Positions 42,601-53,617 of a stretch of DNA of 64,000 nucleotides are shown here, in pieces. Position 1 is the first letter of the stretch, and the number at the start of each line of letters is the position of its first letter. A model generated the notes under the pieces. That model saw only the letters and a program-made list of their open reading frames with translations, made no database searches and was not told the origin of the DNA. Made by a program: the position numbers and the translations under genes. This stretch comes from Oscillatoria nigro-viridis PCC 7112 (lineage in GTDB: Bacteria; Cyanobacteriota; Cyanobacteriia; Cyanobacteriales; Microcoleaceae). The stretch spans positions 434,001 to 498,000 of the forward strand of contig NC_019729.1 of NCBI RefSeq assembly GCF_000317475.1. The letters run 5' to 3'.

Positions 42601-44850
42601 CCCACATTCCGCACCCTCAACTGGCACACACGCAGTTGGGGTGCCCCGTCCGAGTCGATCAGTCGGCTCTAGATGAGTAGAAATACTCTCGCCTGCCGTG
42701 TCAGGTGATCGAGCAAGCGATCGATTCAGTTGGAAAATGTACGAGCGTGTAAATTAACAACAAAAACCAATTATCCCCCGTGCGACGCGGAGGATAAAAA
42801 TAGTCTAAACTCAAGTAGCAAACAATTCGCTCGATCGAATGAAACCCGTGCATCAAGCAACTGAACTCGCCGTCTCTAACCTCGACCATCTTGGTTTAAT
42901 AGCAGGTCTAGTTGATGAAATAGAAATTGTCCAAAAAATCAATGAGTTAGTAGGGGAACAACCGGGTGAGATTGTCAGTCCAGGTCTAGCAGTCAAAGCA
43001 ATGATTATCAATGGGTTAGGGCTTGTTTCCGCTCCATTATACTTATTTCCTAAATTTTTTGAAGGCAAAGCGCTCGAACATTTAATGGGTGAAGGTATTC
43101 AAGCATCACACCTGAATGAATACCGTTTAGGTAGAGTATTAGACAAGCTATATTTAGCAGGCAGCAGCCAAATATTTACAACTATTGCCGCTTCAGCAGC
43201 TCAAAAATTTGAGCTCGATACAGAGACATCCCATTTAGATTCAACTTCCTTTCACCTGCATGGCAAATACGAATCCGAGCTACCATCTGTATCTGTTATC
43301 GAGCCAGAAACGGCGCTAGATAGCGAAGATAGCGAAGATAGCGAGTCAACTAAACCCGTGTCATCTGCCGTGCCAATTAAGATTACCTACGGCTACTCCC
43401 GCGATCGCAGACCCGACTTAAAACAATTCATTTTAGATTTAATTTGTAGTAGCGATGGAGATGTACCGCTATTTTTACGGGTGGGTTCGGGAAATGAATC
43501 AGATCGAGCCATATTCGCATCAATTCGTCAGGAGTTTAAACAACAGTTAAACCTTGACAGTTTAATGGTTGCAGATAGTGCATTATATTCAGCTCCTAAC
43601 TTAGAAATGTTAACCAATTTAAGATGGTTAACCCGCGTACCGTTGAGTATCAAGCAAGCGCAGCAACTGGTATCTCAGTTAAATGAAGCAGAATTTACCC
43701 CCAGTTCTGTGAGTGGATATAGCTGGTCAGAACACAAAAGTAATTATGGTGGAATTGAACAAAGATGGCTAGTAGTAGAGAGCAGTTTGCGACGCGATTC
43801 AGACCGAACAAAAACTCGAAAAAAAACTCAAAAAAGCCCAGGCTGAAGCTGAGAATAAACTGCAAGAACTCTCAAAAATTGAATTTGCTTGTGCCGCCGA
43901 CGCTGCCGCCGCAGCTCATCGCTTATCCAAACAACTAAAATTTTACAATATCACCCAAGTTAGTAGCAAAGAAATTACAGTAAAGACTAATACTAACGAT
44001 CCAAATGCTCGCGAGAAATCCAGCTCGAAACAGAGATTTAAAGTTCAAGCAAAACTGGAACCAGATACAGGTGCGATCGCCAAAGAAACCAAAGCCTGTG
44101 GCAGGTTTATTCTCGCCACTAATGTGCTGGAAACTCAGCAATTAGAGCCTGACGATATGATTGTGAAATACAAAGAACAGCAGTCAGCAGAAAGAGGGTT
44201 TGGGTTCTTGAAAGATCCGCTGTTTTTTACGGACAGTGTATTTCTCAAGTCGCCGGAAAGAATCGAAGCTTTGGCATTGGTAATGGGTTTGTGTTTGTTA
44301 GTCTATACTTTAGGTCAAAGGTTACTGCGTCACAGTTTGCAACGCACTAATTCCCAATTGAAAAATCAGTTGGGCAAACAAACTAATCGACCGACGCTCC
44401 GTTGGATTTGCCAGATATTTCAATCAATTCATCTGGTGAGCCTACAAGGGATTCAACAAATTTCTAATTTAACAGCCGAGCGAATGGCTATATTGAACTT
44501 GCTGCCGCTCTCCTGTAAGTCTTATTATTTATTAATCTGAGATCGAGCAGTTTGTTTGATGAGCAAAACTGACAGAAATTTCATAAATATTTGATTCAGT
44601 AGTGATGTGTAATTATCAGGCTGCTGGAAATATCTGCTGTCGATTAATAGTTAATTATGACGGATGAAGGTGTTGTTAGATATCGAGAATCTAGGATTTG
44701 CCCGAAAGCAGTTAATTTTCAACTTGCCCCAACAGGTCGATGCGATTGTGACCCAACAGGTCGCGGGTATTTTTGATTATTATCTCGGACGAGAGACTCG
44801 GACGGAGCACCCCAACTGCGTGTGTGCCAGTTGAGGGTGCGGAATGTGGG
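42601..44850 (+). mobile_element. IS1634-family insertion sequence, copy 2 (frameshifted)
   Basis: 2250 bp with the same ends as copy 1 (CCCACATTCC...GGAATGTGGG), flanked by a 6-bp TTAGAA duplication (42595-42600 and 44851-44856). One extra A near 43808 (CCGAACAAAAAC versus CCGACAAAAAC) frameshifts the transposase, which accounts for the 1-bp length difference. Confidence 0.92.
42839..44540 (+). pseudogene. IS1634-family transposase, frameshifted
   Basis: Residues 1-322 match copy 1 apart from one Cys-to-Arg change (ASIRQEF for ASICQEF). Then a +1 A near 43808 shifts the frame and it ends at 43846. The remainder (ending CKSYYLLI at 44540) stays in another frame. Transposition would need copy 1 in trans. 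Confidence 0.9.
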
Positions 44851-45172
44851 TTAGAAATAATCCAGCGTTTTGGGAGATTTCCGCACCGCAATGAAATTCT
44901 CGGACGCGAAACAACTCCCGAAGAAGCAGAGTTTCTGAGACAACCCGGTTCGGGATTTTAAAGCGCGATCGCAAAACATCGATCGTTCTGATATATTCGA
45001 GGCTTGTAGAGGCAGTTTTAGGCCGCAATCAGAACCAACAGCAGACAAACTCTCTACAAAACCAGCCCCAAGCCAGCGACTCTCAAATTGAATAGTGCAA
45101 TTAAAAAACAAGATAAATTGCCGATTCAACAAAAAGCATAGGAGGGTGAAGAATGTATCTATCGCCCAATCG

Positions 45173-46519
45173 TCAGCCGCGATACTGCACCCGATAAATC
45201 CGGTTGTTCGCTTCCTCGGTAAACAGCAAACTCCCGTCAGGTAAAACCAGCAAACCAACCGGCCTCCCCCAAGTTTTCGGGCCCGACGGATCTGTGAGAA
45301 AACCAGTCAGAAAATCCTCATAATAACCTTGAGGGCGTCCGTTCGCCGCATTAAAAGGTACAAACACGATTTTATAACCAGTTCCAGCGTTCCGGTTCCA
45401 ACTGCCGCGAAACGCCACAAAGGCCCCGTTGAGAAATCTTTTGGGAAACGTTTTGCCGTCGTAAAACTGAAGCCCCAAAGCCGCCGAGTGCCCCTGAAAC
45501 AGCACGTCTGGCGTTAATGTTTTAGCAGCTAAATCAGGTCGATCGCTATTGCCGTTTCTGGCGTGGCGCGGGTCGAGCAAATTCGGCTTAAAATAAACGT
45601 AAGGCCAGCCGTAAAACTCGCCTTGACGAATCCTTGTCAAGTAATCCGGCACCAAATCATCTCCCAAACCGTCGCGTTCGTTGACTGTTGTGTAGAGTTG
45701 ATTGGTTTTTGGGTGAAAATCCAATCCCACCGGATTTCGCAAACCCGAAGCAAAAATTTGCTTGTTCTGGCCGTCCAAATTCATCACTTGAACAGACGCC
45801 CTCGGCAGCGGTTCGACATCGGCATTAGACTGCGATCCAACTGATACGAAAAGCTTGCTATTGTCGGGGGAAACGACAACATTTCGCGTCCAGTGTTGGT
45901 TGTAGCCGCCGCCCGGTAAATCGGCAATTTTTTGACCAGTACCTGTCAATTGTTCCTGCCCTTTTGTGTAGGGAAATCGGCGGACTTCAGCGGTATTTCC
46001 GAGGAAAAAATAGCGATCGGAAAAAGCCATGCCAAAGGGAATATTTAACCCGTTTTGGGCACTTGCAAAAGTTTTGCGAACCTCAGCAACGCCGTCGCCG
46101 TTGGCATCCCGCAACAGGGTAATCCGATTCTGCCGGGTTTCTGTTACCAAAACATCGCCTGTCGGCGTCAAAGCCAGCCATCGGGGAGCGTCTAAATTGT
46201 CAGCAAAAACGTTGACGACAAAGCCAGGAGGCACTCGCAGGACTGGCGATGCGGGAATCGGTACTACTTGAGGAGGTTTTGAGGCGCTTTCGCTGGCTCC
46301 TGGCTGCGGCAAAGCAGTTGCAACAATACGGATGGGCTGCGGCGACAGCGGTTTGGTCGGTACAATTTGATTTGTCCCAACATTTGTCAGCGGTGCACGG
46401 GAAGGAATTTGCGACAGGGGGCCGCTGTCGCCCACAGCAGGCGCGATCGCATCTGTAGCTCGATCGCACGCAATCACCGGCAACAGCAGAATTAGCAGCA
46501 AGAAACGCAAGTAATACAT
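45173..46519 (-). CDS. PQQ-dependent sugar dehydrogenase-like lipoprotein
   Basis: A 448-residue protein with a lipoprotein-type signal (LRFLLLILLLPVIAC, lipobox Cys near residue 18). A beta-propeller follows: VNVFADNLDAPRWLALTPTG, VLVTETRQNRITLLRDANGDG, NQHWTRNVVVSPDNSKLFVS, and LLFTEEANNRIYRV. This is the glucose/sorbosone dehydrogenase family. Actual PQQ dependence in cyanobacteria is uncertain. A proline-rich linker (residues 35-85) separates anchor and propeller. Confidence 0.87.
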   Translation of the reverse strand: MYYLRFLLLILLLPVIACDRATDAIAPAVGDSGPLSQIPSRAPLTNVGTNQIVPTKPLSPQPIRIVATALPQPGASESASKPPQVVPIPASPVLRVPPGFVVNVFADNLDAPRWLALTPTGDVLVTETRQNRITLLRDANGDGVAEVRKTFASAQNGLNIPFGMAFSDRYFFLGNTAEVRRFPYTKGQEQLTGTGQKIADLPGGGYNQHWTRNVVVSPDNSKLFVSVGSQSNADVEPLPRASVQVMNLDGQNKQIFASGLRNPVGLDFHPKTNQLYTTVNERDGLGDDLVPDYLTRIRQGEFYGWPYVYFKPNLLDPRHARNGNSDRPDLAAKTLTPDVLFQGHSAALGLQFYDGKTFPKRFLNGAFVAFRGSWNRNAGTGYKIVFVPFNAANGRPQGYYEDFLTGFLTDPSGPKTWGRPVGLLVLPDGSLLFTEEANNRIYRVQYRG

Positions 46520-46559
46520 AGCAGCGATTTCTCAACAATTGCTGGACAATTCTATTATT

Positions 46560-46851
46560 CTAACTGCTATGAAACAGCTAAGCCACCGCCGGCGCGGTGG
46601 CTTAATTCCATTTACCGATACCCGTTGCAAACAAGAATGCAAGTGTAGGCCTGTGTTCCAAACCTTGAGCTCGATCGATTTTAGATTTTAGATTTTAGAT
46701 TTTAGATTTTAGATTTTAGATTTTAAATTTTAGATTGAAGAAAGCGACCCCACGAATGAATCCGGGGGCCCCGGACTAAATTGCTTGATTGCCATTCCCA
46801 ATCTTCAATCGAAAATCGAAAATCTAAAATCGAAAATCGTATAACCTAACT
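46560..46851. repeat. Intergenic TTTAGAT repeat block
   Basis: Nine or so TTTAGAT-type heptamers (about 46676-46736), then AATCGAAAATCTAAAATCG pieces in the opposite sense. An AGCCACCGCCGGCGCGGTGGCTT hairpin (46580-46602) is a plausible terminator for one of the flanking genes. No gene. Confidence 0.6.
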
Positions 46852-47358
46852 CTACCAAAGTCCTCTCACAGGAGCCGGACGGGGAGCCGGAGCCGGAATG
46901 GGACGGGGAGCCGGAATCGGAGCCGGAGCCGGACGGGGAGCCGGACGAGGAGCCGGACGCGGTGGCGGTTCTGGAGCCGGACGCGGTGCCGGTGCTGGGG
47001 TTGCGGGACGAGCAACCGTTGTGGCTACCACCTTATAATCGGGGATCACCGCGATATTTTGTATCTGATCTCCGGCGACGGTGGCTCTGACTTTCATTCC
47101 CGGTACTAAGCCAATAATTCTCAGGACGCATCTTTGAATCCTGAGAGTCCTGTACGGCGCGTTTTCTTCGCGAATAGTTACTACGTCGCCGACAATACTT
47201 TTGACAAAACCGATAATGGTTCGAGAGTTTGCTGTTGTGGTGGTCTGCGTTTGGGCTATTTGAGTTGCAGGGTTAGCCATCGCAGGATGTACTGAGACCG
47301 CCGAAATTAGCACCGACAGTGTTGCACCTGTCAATAATTTGATGTTCTGAAGACGCAT
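46852..47358 (-). CDS. Secreted protein with proline-alanine repeat tail
   Basis: A 168-residue protein. A signal peptide (LLTGATLSVLISAVSVHPAMA) is followed by a small beta domain (TIIGFVKSIVGDVVTIREEN ... VLRIIGLVPGMKVRATV). From about residue 118 come PAPAPRPAPEPPPRPAPRPA repeats. The beta domain resembles the OB-like DUF5666 type. Its exact role is unknown, probably cell surface. Confidence 0.7.
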   Translation of the reverse strand: MRLQNIKLLTGATLSVLISAVSVHPAMANPATQIAQTQTTTTANSRTIIGFVKSIVGDVVTIREENAPYRTLRIQRCVLRIIGLVPGMKVRATVAGDQIQNIAVIPDYKVVATTVARPATPAPAPRPAPEPPPRPAPRPAPRPAPAPIPAPRPIPAPAPRPAPVRGLW

Positions 47359-48031
47359 TGAAACCTCACATTAACTGCTATTCAGGGTCGGGTTTGCTTC
47401 CGCTGCGCGAAAGTCCCAACCTCTATACCTAATCCAGTTTAATCCCCAGAGTAGGAAATTTATGACAATCTCAAAAAAAGATTATCGAACAAGTTTTGAA
47501 AGACTAAATTTTACATCATAAGTTCCCCATTTACAACAAGTTCAGCGGTTTGCATCTCTAGAGTGTTGCCGTGATATATTGAGTTTATTCGATCGACCGT
47601 TGCAGTTTTTTTCCGCCCACCTAACTGTTGCTGGGGGGAACTCTACCCAGAGACAGATTGTGCTTGCCGGATACAGCAGCGCCTTAGTTTGAATACTCGA
47701 TCGCCTGTCGGCTATGGCTAAAAAATCAAATTAGTCGGAGGTAAAATTTAATCATTTTTTGGCAAGATTTACGCATAAACCGGGTTCGATCACGACCTTC
47801 TATTGCGTAACTCCACTGAGCCGGTGATAAAAACCTTGTTTTTTTCTTAGTATTATTGCCTAAGCTTTGTGTTGAGTTACAAGCGATCGGTGGTGGAATT
47901 TCAACTAAAAACTGTGCAGCGCAGTTGCCGTCAAAAATCAATCTCTAAATTTTTACGATCGGGTGCGGTTGGCGGATAATTAGATAGGAACGTTGTAGGA
48001 ACTGCTGGTGAGGAGTCTAGCGAACAAAACA
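47359..48031. other. Intergenic region
   Basis: About 650 bp with a few HIP1 sites and AT-rich stretches. I see no convincing gene, RNA or repeat. Confidence 0.4.
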
Positions 48032-48667
48032 ATGGTGAACAGCAAATTTTTGTTTAACAAGTTAATTGTACTGAGCTTGAGTGCAGCGGCGCTGTCGGTG
48101 GGCATCCAGCAGCAGGCCACTGCCGAAGTGGTGGCTAATTCAAGTAATAGTGCGATCGCAGCACAGCGGCCCACATCCGAGACACAATTGCCGAATCTCG
48201 GAACCCCAGAACTGCCGCCCTTGGGAGAACCATTTCGTTATATTCCCCAGGAACCAAAGCCTGCCGTAAATCCTATTGAGGAAGTGCATTTAGTGCTGAA
48301 ATTGCGAGAACGCCGCGTCTATGTTTACCGACAAAATAAGGTGCAAACCAGTTTCCCGGTTGCTGTGGGAAAAGGCGGGTGGGAAACTCCTACAGGCAAT
48401 TTTAAAGTTATTCAAATGATCAAAGATCCAGTTTGGCAAAATCCTTGGACAGGAGAACTTATTCCTGCTGGGCCAGACAATCCATTAGGGAGTAGGTGGA
48501 TGGGGTTTTGGACGGATGGCAAGAATGTGATTGGTTTTCACGGTACTCCCAATCCAGAGTCGATCGGGGCGGCGGCTTCTCACGGCTGCGTCAGAATGTT
48601 TGATAAAGACGCACAGGCTTTATTTGAGAAAGTCGCAGTTGGCACACCGGTGATTGTCGAGCATTAA
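48032..48667 (+). CDS. L,D-transpeptidase (YkuD domain)
   Basis: A protein of about 211 residues with a signal sequence (LIVLSLSAAALSVGIQQQATA), then a YkuD domain. HLVLKLRERRVYVYRQNKVQ opens it. The catalytic motif is IGFHGTPNPESIGAAASHGC followed by VRM, with His and Cys in place. It makes 3-3 cross-links or attaches proteins in peptidoglycan. I prefer ATG 48032 to the upstream GTG because the signal peptide then starts with positively charged residues. Confidence 0.9.
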   Translation: MVNSKFLFNKLIVLSLSAAALSVGIQQQATAEVVANSSNSAIAAQRPTSETQLPNLGTPELPPLGEPFRYIPQEPKPAVNPIEEVHLVLKLRERRVYVYRQNKVQTSFPVAVGKGGWETPTGNFKVIQMIKDPVWQNPWTGELIPAGPDNPLGSRWMGFWTDGKNVIGFHGTPNPESIGAAASHGCVRMFDKDAQALFEKVAVGTPVIVEH

Positions 48668-48689
48668 TTATTAGCAAGTATAAAAACAT

Positions 48690-48810
48690 CAATTCCCGGC
48701 GATTGAAATCGCGGCTACACATACAAAGTCCACTCCAAGCGGACTGAATAATTTATTAGTCCGCTTGGAGTGGACTTCGTTTGTATAGTAGCGGTTTCAA
48801 CCGCCGAGCG
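48690..48810. repeat. MITE-like inverted repeat
   Basis: GGCGATTGAAATCGCGGCTAC ... GTAGCGGTTTCAACCGCC ends enclose AGTCCACTCCAAGCGGACT and its inverted copy AGTCCGCTTGGAGTGGACT. It is a non-autonomous palindromic element; half of a related one is at 54715-54770. Confidence 0.75.
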
Positions 48811-48819
48811 ATTTTGATA

Positions 48820-50688
48820 TTAAATAGATTGCTGATATTTTTCCAGCAACTCCGGGATGTAATCGTAGCCATCAACACCGATCGCCGGAATGATATTCGC
48901 TCGACTTTTAGCCAAAGATTGTTTAAAAGATTCCGCCCCCATTTGACCCCGCAAAATTGTCAACAAACCAGCCGATTGACGCCACTCCATCGCACCAATT
49001 TGCTCCAAAGTATACATCCCCAAACTGCCCGCAAATATCGCTTTTTCTAGTGAGTTGATTCTGTAATAAGCTTGAGCCAAGTAAGCCAAATTCAGACCTT
49101 GCAAATATAAATCCCCTGAGAATTGGGCCGCTTGCCAACCTTTGAGCAAATATTCGATCGCAGCTTCAGCATTTTCCAGGGCGATTTTAGCAATACCGAG
49201 ACTGCTGGAGCAAAAAGCTTGACTTTGGCGATCGCCCAATTTTTCCGATAGCAACAAACCTTGTTCCAAATAGCCGATCGCACTCTCGTAAACCTCCGGT
49301 TCCACCTCCTCCAACTGCCGCGCTTGAAACACTTCACTGTAACCCAAATTAGCTAGAGCATTTGCCTCGCCTTGTCGCTCTCCCGCTTGTCGTGCCATAA
49401 TTAAAGCCCGCTGGCTGTAATTAATCGCTTCCTGATAATTTTTTTGAGCAACATAGTTGCGGCTGATGTGATTGAGATTGGCAACTTCGCAAGCTTTGTC
49501 TCCTTCGGTACGGGCAATTTCCAGCGCTTGCTTGTGCAGCAAGATCGATCGCTCGTAGGCCCCAGCCGCCTGCATCGAATAACCCAAAAGCGTCAGAATC
49601 CGAGCTTTCGCTTGAGTGCCTTCAACTCGCCGCAGCGGTTCATCTAAATAATCCAAAGTATGCCGCAGAGCTTTACCATCAAATGAAGCAAAAATTCCCC
49701 CGTAAAGCGGAAAATATTCTCGCTGAGAAAAAGCGCGCAAAATTTGCAAAGTTACTTGAAAACAAGCATTTGCCAACTGCTCGCCGCTCTTGGTAGAATT
49801 ATTAAACCCACTAGCTAGCTGACTCCAAATTACCGCAAAAGTAATATAAGTGGAAATTGAAGCTTTTGTTGACACTTTGGAATCGTAAACTTGCTTGTCA
49901 AACCATGTCGCCAACGCCCGCTGCAAGCACTGCAAAATAATCGCCACTTCCACCACTATGCCTAAATCTAAATTCGATTGCTTGGCTGCGAATTGAACTA
50001 CCGATTCACCGAGTGCAATAGTATTCAACAGAGCCTGGGGAAAGGGACTGTTAACTTTTTTTGCCCAAAAAGCCCAAGGCCCATTTTGTTCGGGACTACC
50101 GGCAAATCCTAGCTGCTGCGGCTGATAAATCCAGCCCACAAGTTCCGGTTCCAAACGCTGCCAAGATTGCAAACCTTTAGCGATCCCGGCGGTAATTTGC
50201 TGCAAATCTTGTTCGGTTTCGGGATTGGAAGTTTGCAGCATTTGTTGGTGCAGAAATTTTGCCAATTGCTGCAATTGAGCGAGAGTCAGCGGATGTTCTT
50301 TATTCGGATCGATTACTTGCAATAATGCCAAGAGGCGGGCGTTAGATTCGGCACTAACTATTTGTTGGATTGAGGAGGCAATTTCGCGATCGACGCGGTT
50401 ATCTTTCTGCCAGCGTTCCCATTCTCCTTGGATGGTTTTGAGAGCTCGGAGGGTGCGATTTGCCTTTGCTTGTTTGATTTCGTCTTTTTCATTTCTGAGT
50501 TGATTTTCGGCGGCATCAAGGCGTTCGCCGAAACAGCGTTCAAAGATTTCGCCAGTACCGGTACTAATGTCTTGCACCAGCATTTGATAAACTTGTTCTT
50601 TGGAGCGAATTTGACCTTTGAGGGTGATTTCGACAATTTTGTCGATTAGGGCTAGGTAGCGATCGCGCAATGAGGTAGATTCAGGCAT
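48820..50688 (-). CDS. Tetratricopeptide repeat protein
   Basis: A 622-residue protein. The N-terminal 300 residues are helical and uncharacterised. From about residue 360 TPR motifs are clear: LLGYSMQAAGAYERSILLHK, ANLNHISRNYVAQKNYQEAI, ANALANLGYSEVFQARQLEE and SSLGIAKIALENAEAAIEYL. No signal peptide, so it is a cytoplasmic protein-interaction scaffold. No partner is evident. Confidence 0.85.
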   Translation of the reverse strand: MPESTSLRDRYLALIDKIVEITLKGQIRSKEQVYQMLVQDISTGTGEIFERCFGERLDAAENQLRNEKDEIKQAKANRTLRALKTIQGEWERWQKDNRVDREIASSIQQIVSAESNARLLALLQVIDPNKEHPLTLAQLQQLAKFLHQQMLQTSNPETEQDLQQITAGIAKGLQSWQRLEPELVGWIYQPQQLGFAGSPEQNGPWAFWAKKVNSPFPQALLNTIALGESVVQFAAKQSNLDLGIVVEVAIILQCLQRALATWFDKQVYDSKVSTKASISTYITFAVIWSQLASGFNNSTKSGEQLANACFQVTLQILRAFSQREYFPLYGGIFASFDGKALRHTLDYLDEPLRRVEGTQAKARILTLLGYSMQAAGAYERSILLHKQALEIARTEGDKACEVANLNHISRNYVAQKNYQEAINYSQRALIMARQAGERQGEANALANLGYSEVFQARQLEEVEPEVYESAIGYLEQGLLLSEKLGDRQSQAFCSSSLGIAKIALENAEAAIEYLLKGWQAAQFSGDLYLQGLNLAYLAQAYYRINSLEKAIFAGSLGMYTLEQIGAMEWRQSAGLLTILRGQMGAESFKQSLAKSRANIIPAIGVDGYDYIPELLEKYQQSI

Positions 50689-50753
50689 AAGTTATTTTTA
50701 GTTAATAAGTTTTTATTGACACCGCAGACCCTATTTCGTGCTGCTACTTAATT

Positions 50754-50909
50754 TTACAGCTCATCTGGATTAATGCCCATTGCTCGCAGTCGATCGGCTA
50801 ATGGATTGGCCCGCTGACTTTCAGATTCGGCTAGCTGCCTTTCCAATTGATCTCGCTGTCTTGCAAATCCTTCGGCAACCCGAGCTAAATTGCCATTAAC
50901 ATCATACTA
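50754..50909 (-). pseudogene. Uma2 endonuclease, 3' fragment
   Basis: On the minus strand the frame reads VAEGFARQRDQLERQLAESE and ends RLRAMGINPDEL, the common C-terminal coiled tail of cyanobacterial Uma2 (DUF820) proteins. The nuclease domain is absent. Confidence 0.7.
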
Positions 50910-52058
50910 GCGCAGCCACAACCTCTGATGTTGTAAGAAAGAACCTTACCACAAACCCAAACTCAACTTTATTTCCAGTATCCCGAATCGATAACTTGTA
51001 AACACTTGTTCGCGGTAAAGGTTGCCAACTCAGCTAAATACTCTCAATTGATTGTTGTATTTGCTAAAAACAAAGTAATAATGAATATTCCAAATTATCT
51101 CGTAGATTTGCCACTTAGTCTGCGGTTTGTTTGGTTGCGATTCTATCAGCTAAAAACCTGCATCTTACCTACCTCTTGACAGAAATTAGATGGATTAAAT
51201 GAGTTACTGCTTCCTCCCAAATGACGTAACTTTTGCCCCACTCTCTGTCTCTGTAAAATCTCAAAACTTCGACAACTAAATACCAATCGGGTCTTTTGTA
51301 CCAATTGGGATGATTGGATTCGTAGTAGAGATTTATATCGATAGCAGAGAATATACAATCGGCTAGATAATTAGGGATAAATCAGCTACCTCACAACTTT
51401 TGTGATTGCCAGGGTAATCTTCGTCGTCAGGCAAGCCTGGGTGCTCCGGGCGTTCACTTGGTAGAGCGTACATCGTCAGCAGCACTTTTGTTTGCGTTGG
51501 GCGAATCTCGTATGTACATCGTTATACAATTATCCCTGCGATATGTTAAGGAGATTCAGGCGGTACGGTAATTGTTACATTATAACGCGCTGTAATTTTT
51601 TGTGGCAGAAACTCGGTATCCTTGGCAGCGGATTTTTTTGATCGATAACGATCGCCGCTGCTTTTATCAATAAAAATTATCACCTCGCTCCGAGGGTAAA
51701 TTTAAGTTTTTTGGGGAGAGTTATCAGGTATTATAGTATATAATCCCGATCGCATTTTTAAGTGGCAAAACTCAGATTGTTGAGTGTGATGGTGCGCCCA
51801 AGTCGATCGACAAAAAAAGATGACTGCGGGCTGTAAGAAGATGTTGACATACACGAGCTATTTGTGGTAAATTAAGTGGGATAATTTATTATACATCTGC
51901 TACCCAATATCTGCGACACAATTAGTGGTGGCTCTGCCAAATTTTTGGTGAGTACAGAAGCCGTTTTCGATCGATAGTTAGACGGCTGCACCAGGACTCA
52001 ATTAAGACTCTGTTAGTATGTTTACTATTTAGATCTACTGATTTGGAGGTAACAAACA
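50910..52058. other. Long intergenic region
   Basis: About 1.15 kb with no convincing gene. AAGATGTTGACATACAC near 51837 recalls 6340-6355. A TTTGGAGGT ribosome-binding site closes the region before the next gene. Nothing else is recognised. Confidence 0.4.
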
Positions 52059-52982
52059 ATGAAAGACTTAATAATGGGTTATGCAACCAACTGTAAATTC
52101 GATGATTTCTACAGGTTCGTTGTATCAACTCGTCAGCATTGCCAGCCAGATAAAGTTGATATTGTTGTGTTTATTAATGCCTTAGGGGATGAGTTCGCAC
52201 AGGTAGCTCTCGAAAAAAATATCACCCTTATACCAGTTGAAAATGTGTGGAAGTGGGTTACTAGCTCAAAGATTCTAAATCTCATCTATCACGCAAAGAT
52301 GGTGGGACTGCAAGCTTTAATTCGACTAAGTTCAGGGTCTAACCGTACCTACTTAGAGGAGGATTATAGGAGTACGGTTGCCAATTGGATTCATCCACTA
52401 GCAGGTCGGTGGATTACTTACCATACATTCCTTAAGGTTAACTCCTGTTATCGAATGGTTATGACTTCAGATGTGCGTGATGTTGTTTTCCAAGCTTCTC
52501 CCTTCGATGACTTAGACTCTAGTAAGCTTCACGTTTTTGAAGAAGCAGGTATTTATTTTGGAGCGCCCACTAAAGAAAATGTAGATAGTGAATGGGTGAG
52601 TGCTGTTTATGGGAAAAAAACTCTTGAAAAACTGTTGGGAAAACCTATACTCTGTGCAGGGACAGTATTAGGAGGAAACCATCTCATGATGCAATTAATT
52701 GAATTAATGGTGTTGGAGGCTCAACGCCATCGTCGTAAGCCTCTCGATCAAGCAATGTTCAATAAGGTGGTTAACTATGAATTTCCCAGTAACCAAACGG
52801 TGAAACATAATTTGAAGAGTGGTGCCGTCCTCACACTTTGTGGAGATCATGAGAGATGTTGGGAGATTCACGATGACAAAGTGATGGTTGACGATCGGCT
52901 TGTTCCTGTTATACATATGTACGATCGTGATTCTCGGACTAAGGAATTATTTCTCAGCAAGATTCCAAGTCCACAGAAGTAA
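52059..52982 (+). CDS. Glycosyltransferase-like protein
   Basis: A 307-residue protein. VDIVVFINALGDEFAQVALE in a nucleotide-binding-like beginning, RMVMTSDVRDVVFQASPFDD with the DVRD acidic motif, and AGTVLGGNHLMMQLIELM resemble GT-A fold transferases that act on secreted glycans. TTTGGAGGT precedes ATG 52059. The sugar and acceptor are unknown. It stands alone. Confidence 0.65.
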   Translation: MKDLIMGYATNCKFDDFYRFVVSTRQHCQPDKVDIVVFINALGDEFAQVALEKNITLIPVENVWKWVTSSKILNLIYHAKMVGLQALIRLSSGSNRTYLEEDYRSTVANWIHPLAGRWITYHTFLKVNSCYRMVMTSDVRDVVFQASPFDDLDSSKLHVFEEAGIYFGAPTKENVDSEWVSAVYGKKTLEKLLGKPILCAGTVLGGNHLMMQLIELMVLEAQRHRRKPLDQAMFNKVVNYEFPSNQTVKHNLKSGAVLTLCGDHERCWEIHDDKVMVDDRLVPVIHMYDRDSRTKELFLSKIPSPQK

Positions 52983-53230
52983 CCTGTAACCGGATTTGCT
53001 TGCGAATTATGTAACTGGCTTACCTTATTGGTTTTAAACTAGAACTCCGGCTTTCTCTGAGACTTGACGACGGCACGCGATTCTTGGAATAACACCGATC
53101 GCGATCGCCCTCCAATCCCGGCCTCACCAAAGTAAAAGCCTGAGATTGTTCATCAAACGCACGGATTTGCTTGCAAAGATTCGGATCGGGTTGGCTAATG
53201 TACATATTGCTATAATCAACCCCGATTCTA

Positions 53231-53617
53231 TTAGTATTTAACTCTAAATTCCACCTTATCAACAGCCACTAGCTGCGGCACAACAGTTTTAGGTTGTGCA
53301 CAGATTTTGTTCAAAGCAGAGGCAGCACTACTACCCACAGTTGCATCGGAGTCTTTCAGCAAGAGAATTAGCTGCGGCACAGCAATTTTAGCTTCTGCAC
53401 CGATCGTTCCCAAAGCATAGTTTGCACGGCTACGCACAGTTGCATCGGAGTCTTTCAGATGGATGGCTGGTTCACCTATTTTTCGTAACAGCTTAATAGC
53501 TGCATCAAGTGCCGTTTCATCGTTATTCTTTAACTTCTCAGTGAGGGAGGCAATCTGTTTGGGATTAGCTGTGGGTTCGTCCCCAATTCCAGCAGCAGCA
53601 TTGTGAGTCAACAGCAA
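53231..53617 (-). CDS. HEAT-repeat protein
   Basis: A 128-residue protein with HEAT repeats: LDAAIKLLRKIGEPAIHLKD, SDATVRSRANYALGTIGAEA and VPQLILLLKDSDATVGSSAA. In frame upstream of this ATG is a signal-peptide-like stretch (LAALIAFSFLSFTSPLLL) without a standard start codon, so the annotated start may be too late or the 5' end may be damaged. Confidence 0.65.
   Translation of the reverse strand: MLLTHNAAAGIGDEPTANPKQIASLTEKLKNNDETALDAAIKLLRKIGEPAIHLKDSDATVRSRANYALGTIGAEAKIAVPQLILLLKDSDATVGSSAASALNKICAQPKTVVPQLVAVDKVEFRVKY

Larger units (their letters stand above)
42139..44961 (+). pseudogene. DUF924 family gene split by an IS element
   Basis: The 5' part (42139-42600) reads VLDFWFGRSQSPEFGKVHKK, LIILLDQFPRNMFRGTPQAF and YLPFQHSENLEHQQ, clear DUF924. 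It stops at the IS inserted at 42601. After the IS (44851-44961) the frame resumes exactly: ...EIIQRFGRFPHRNEILGRET, ending GFLRQPGSGF-like. Removing the IS and one TTAGAA copy restores an intact gene of about 190 residues. The insertion is therefore recent. Confidence 0.9.
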
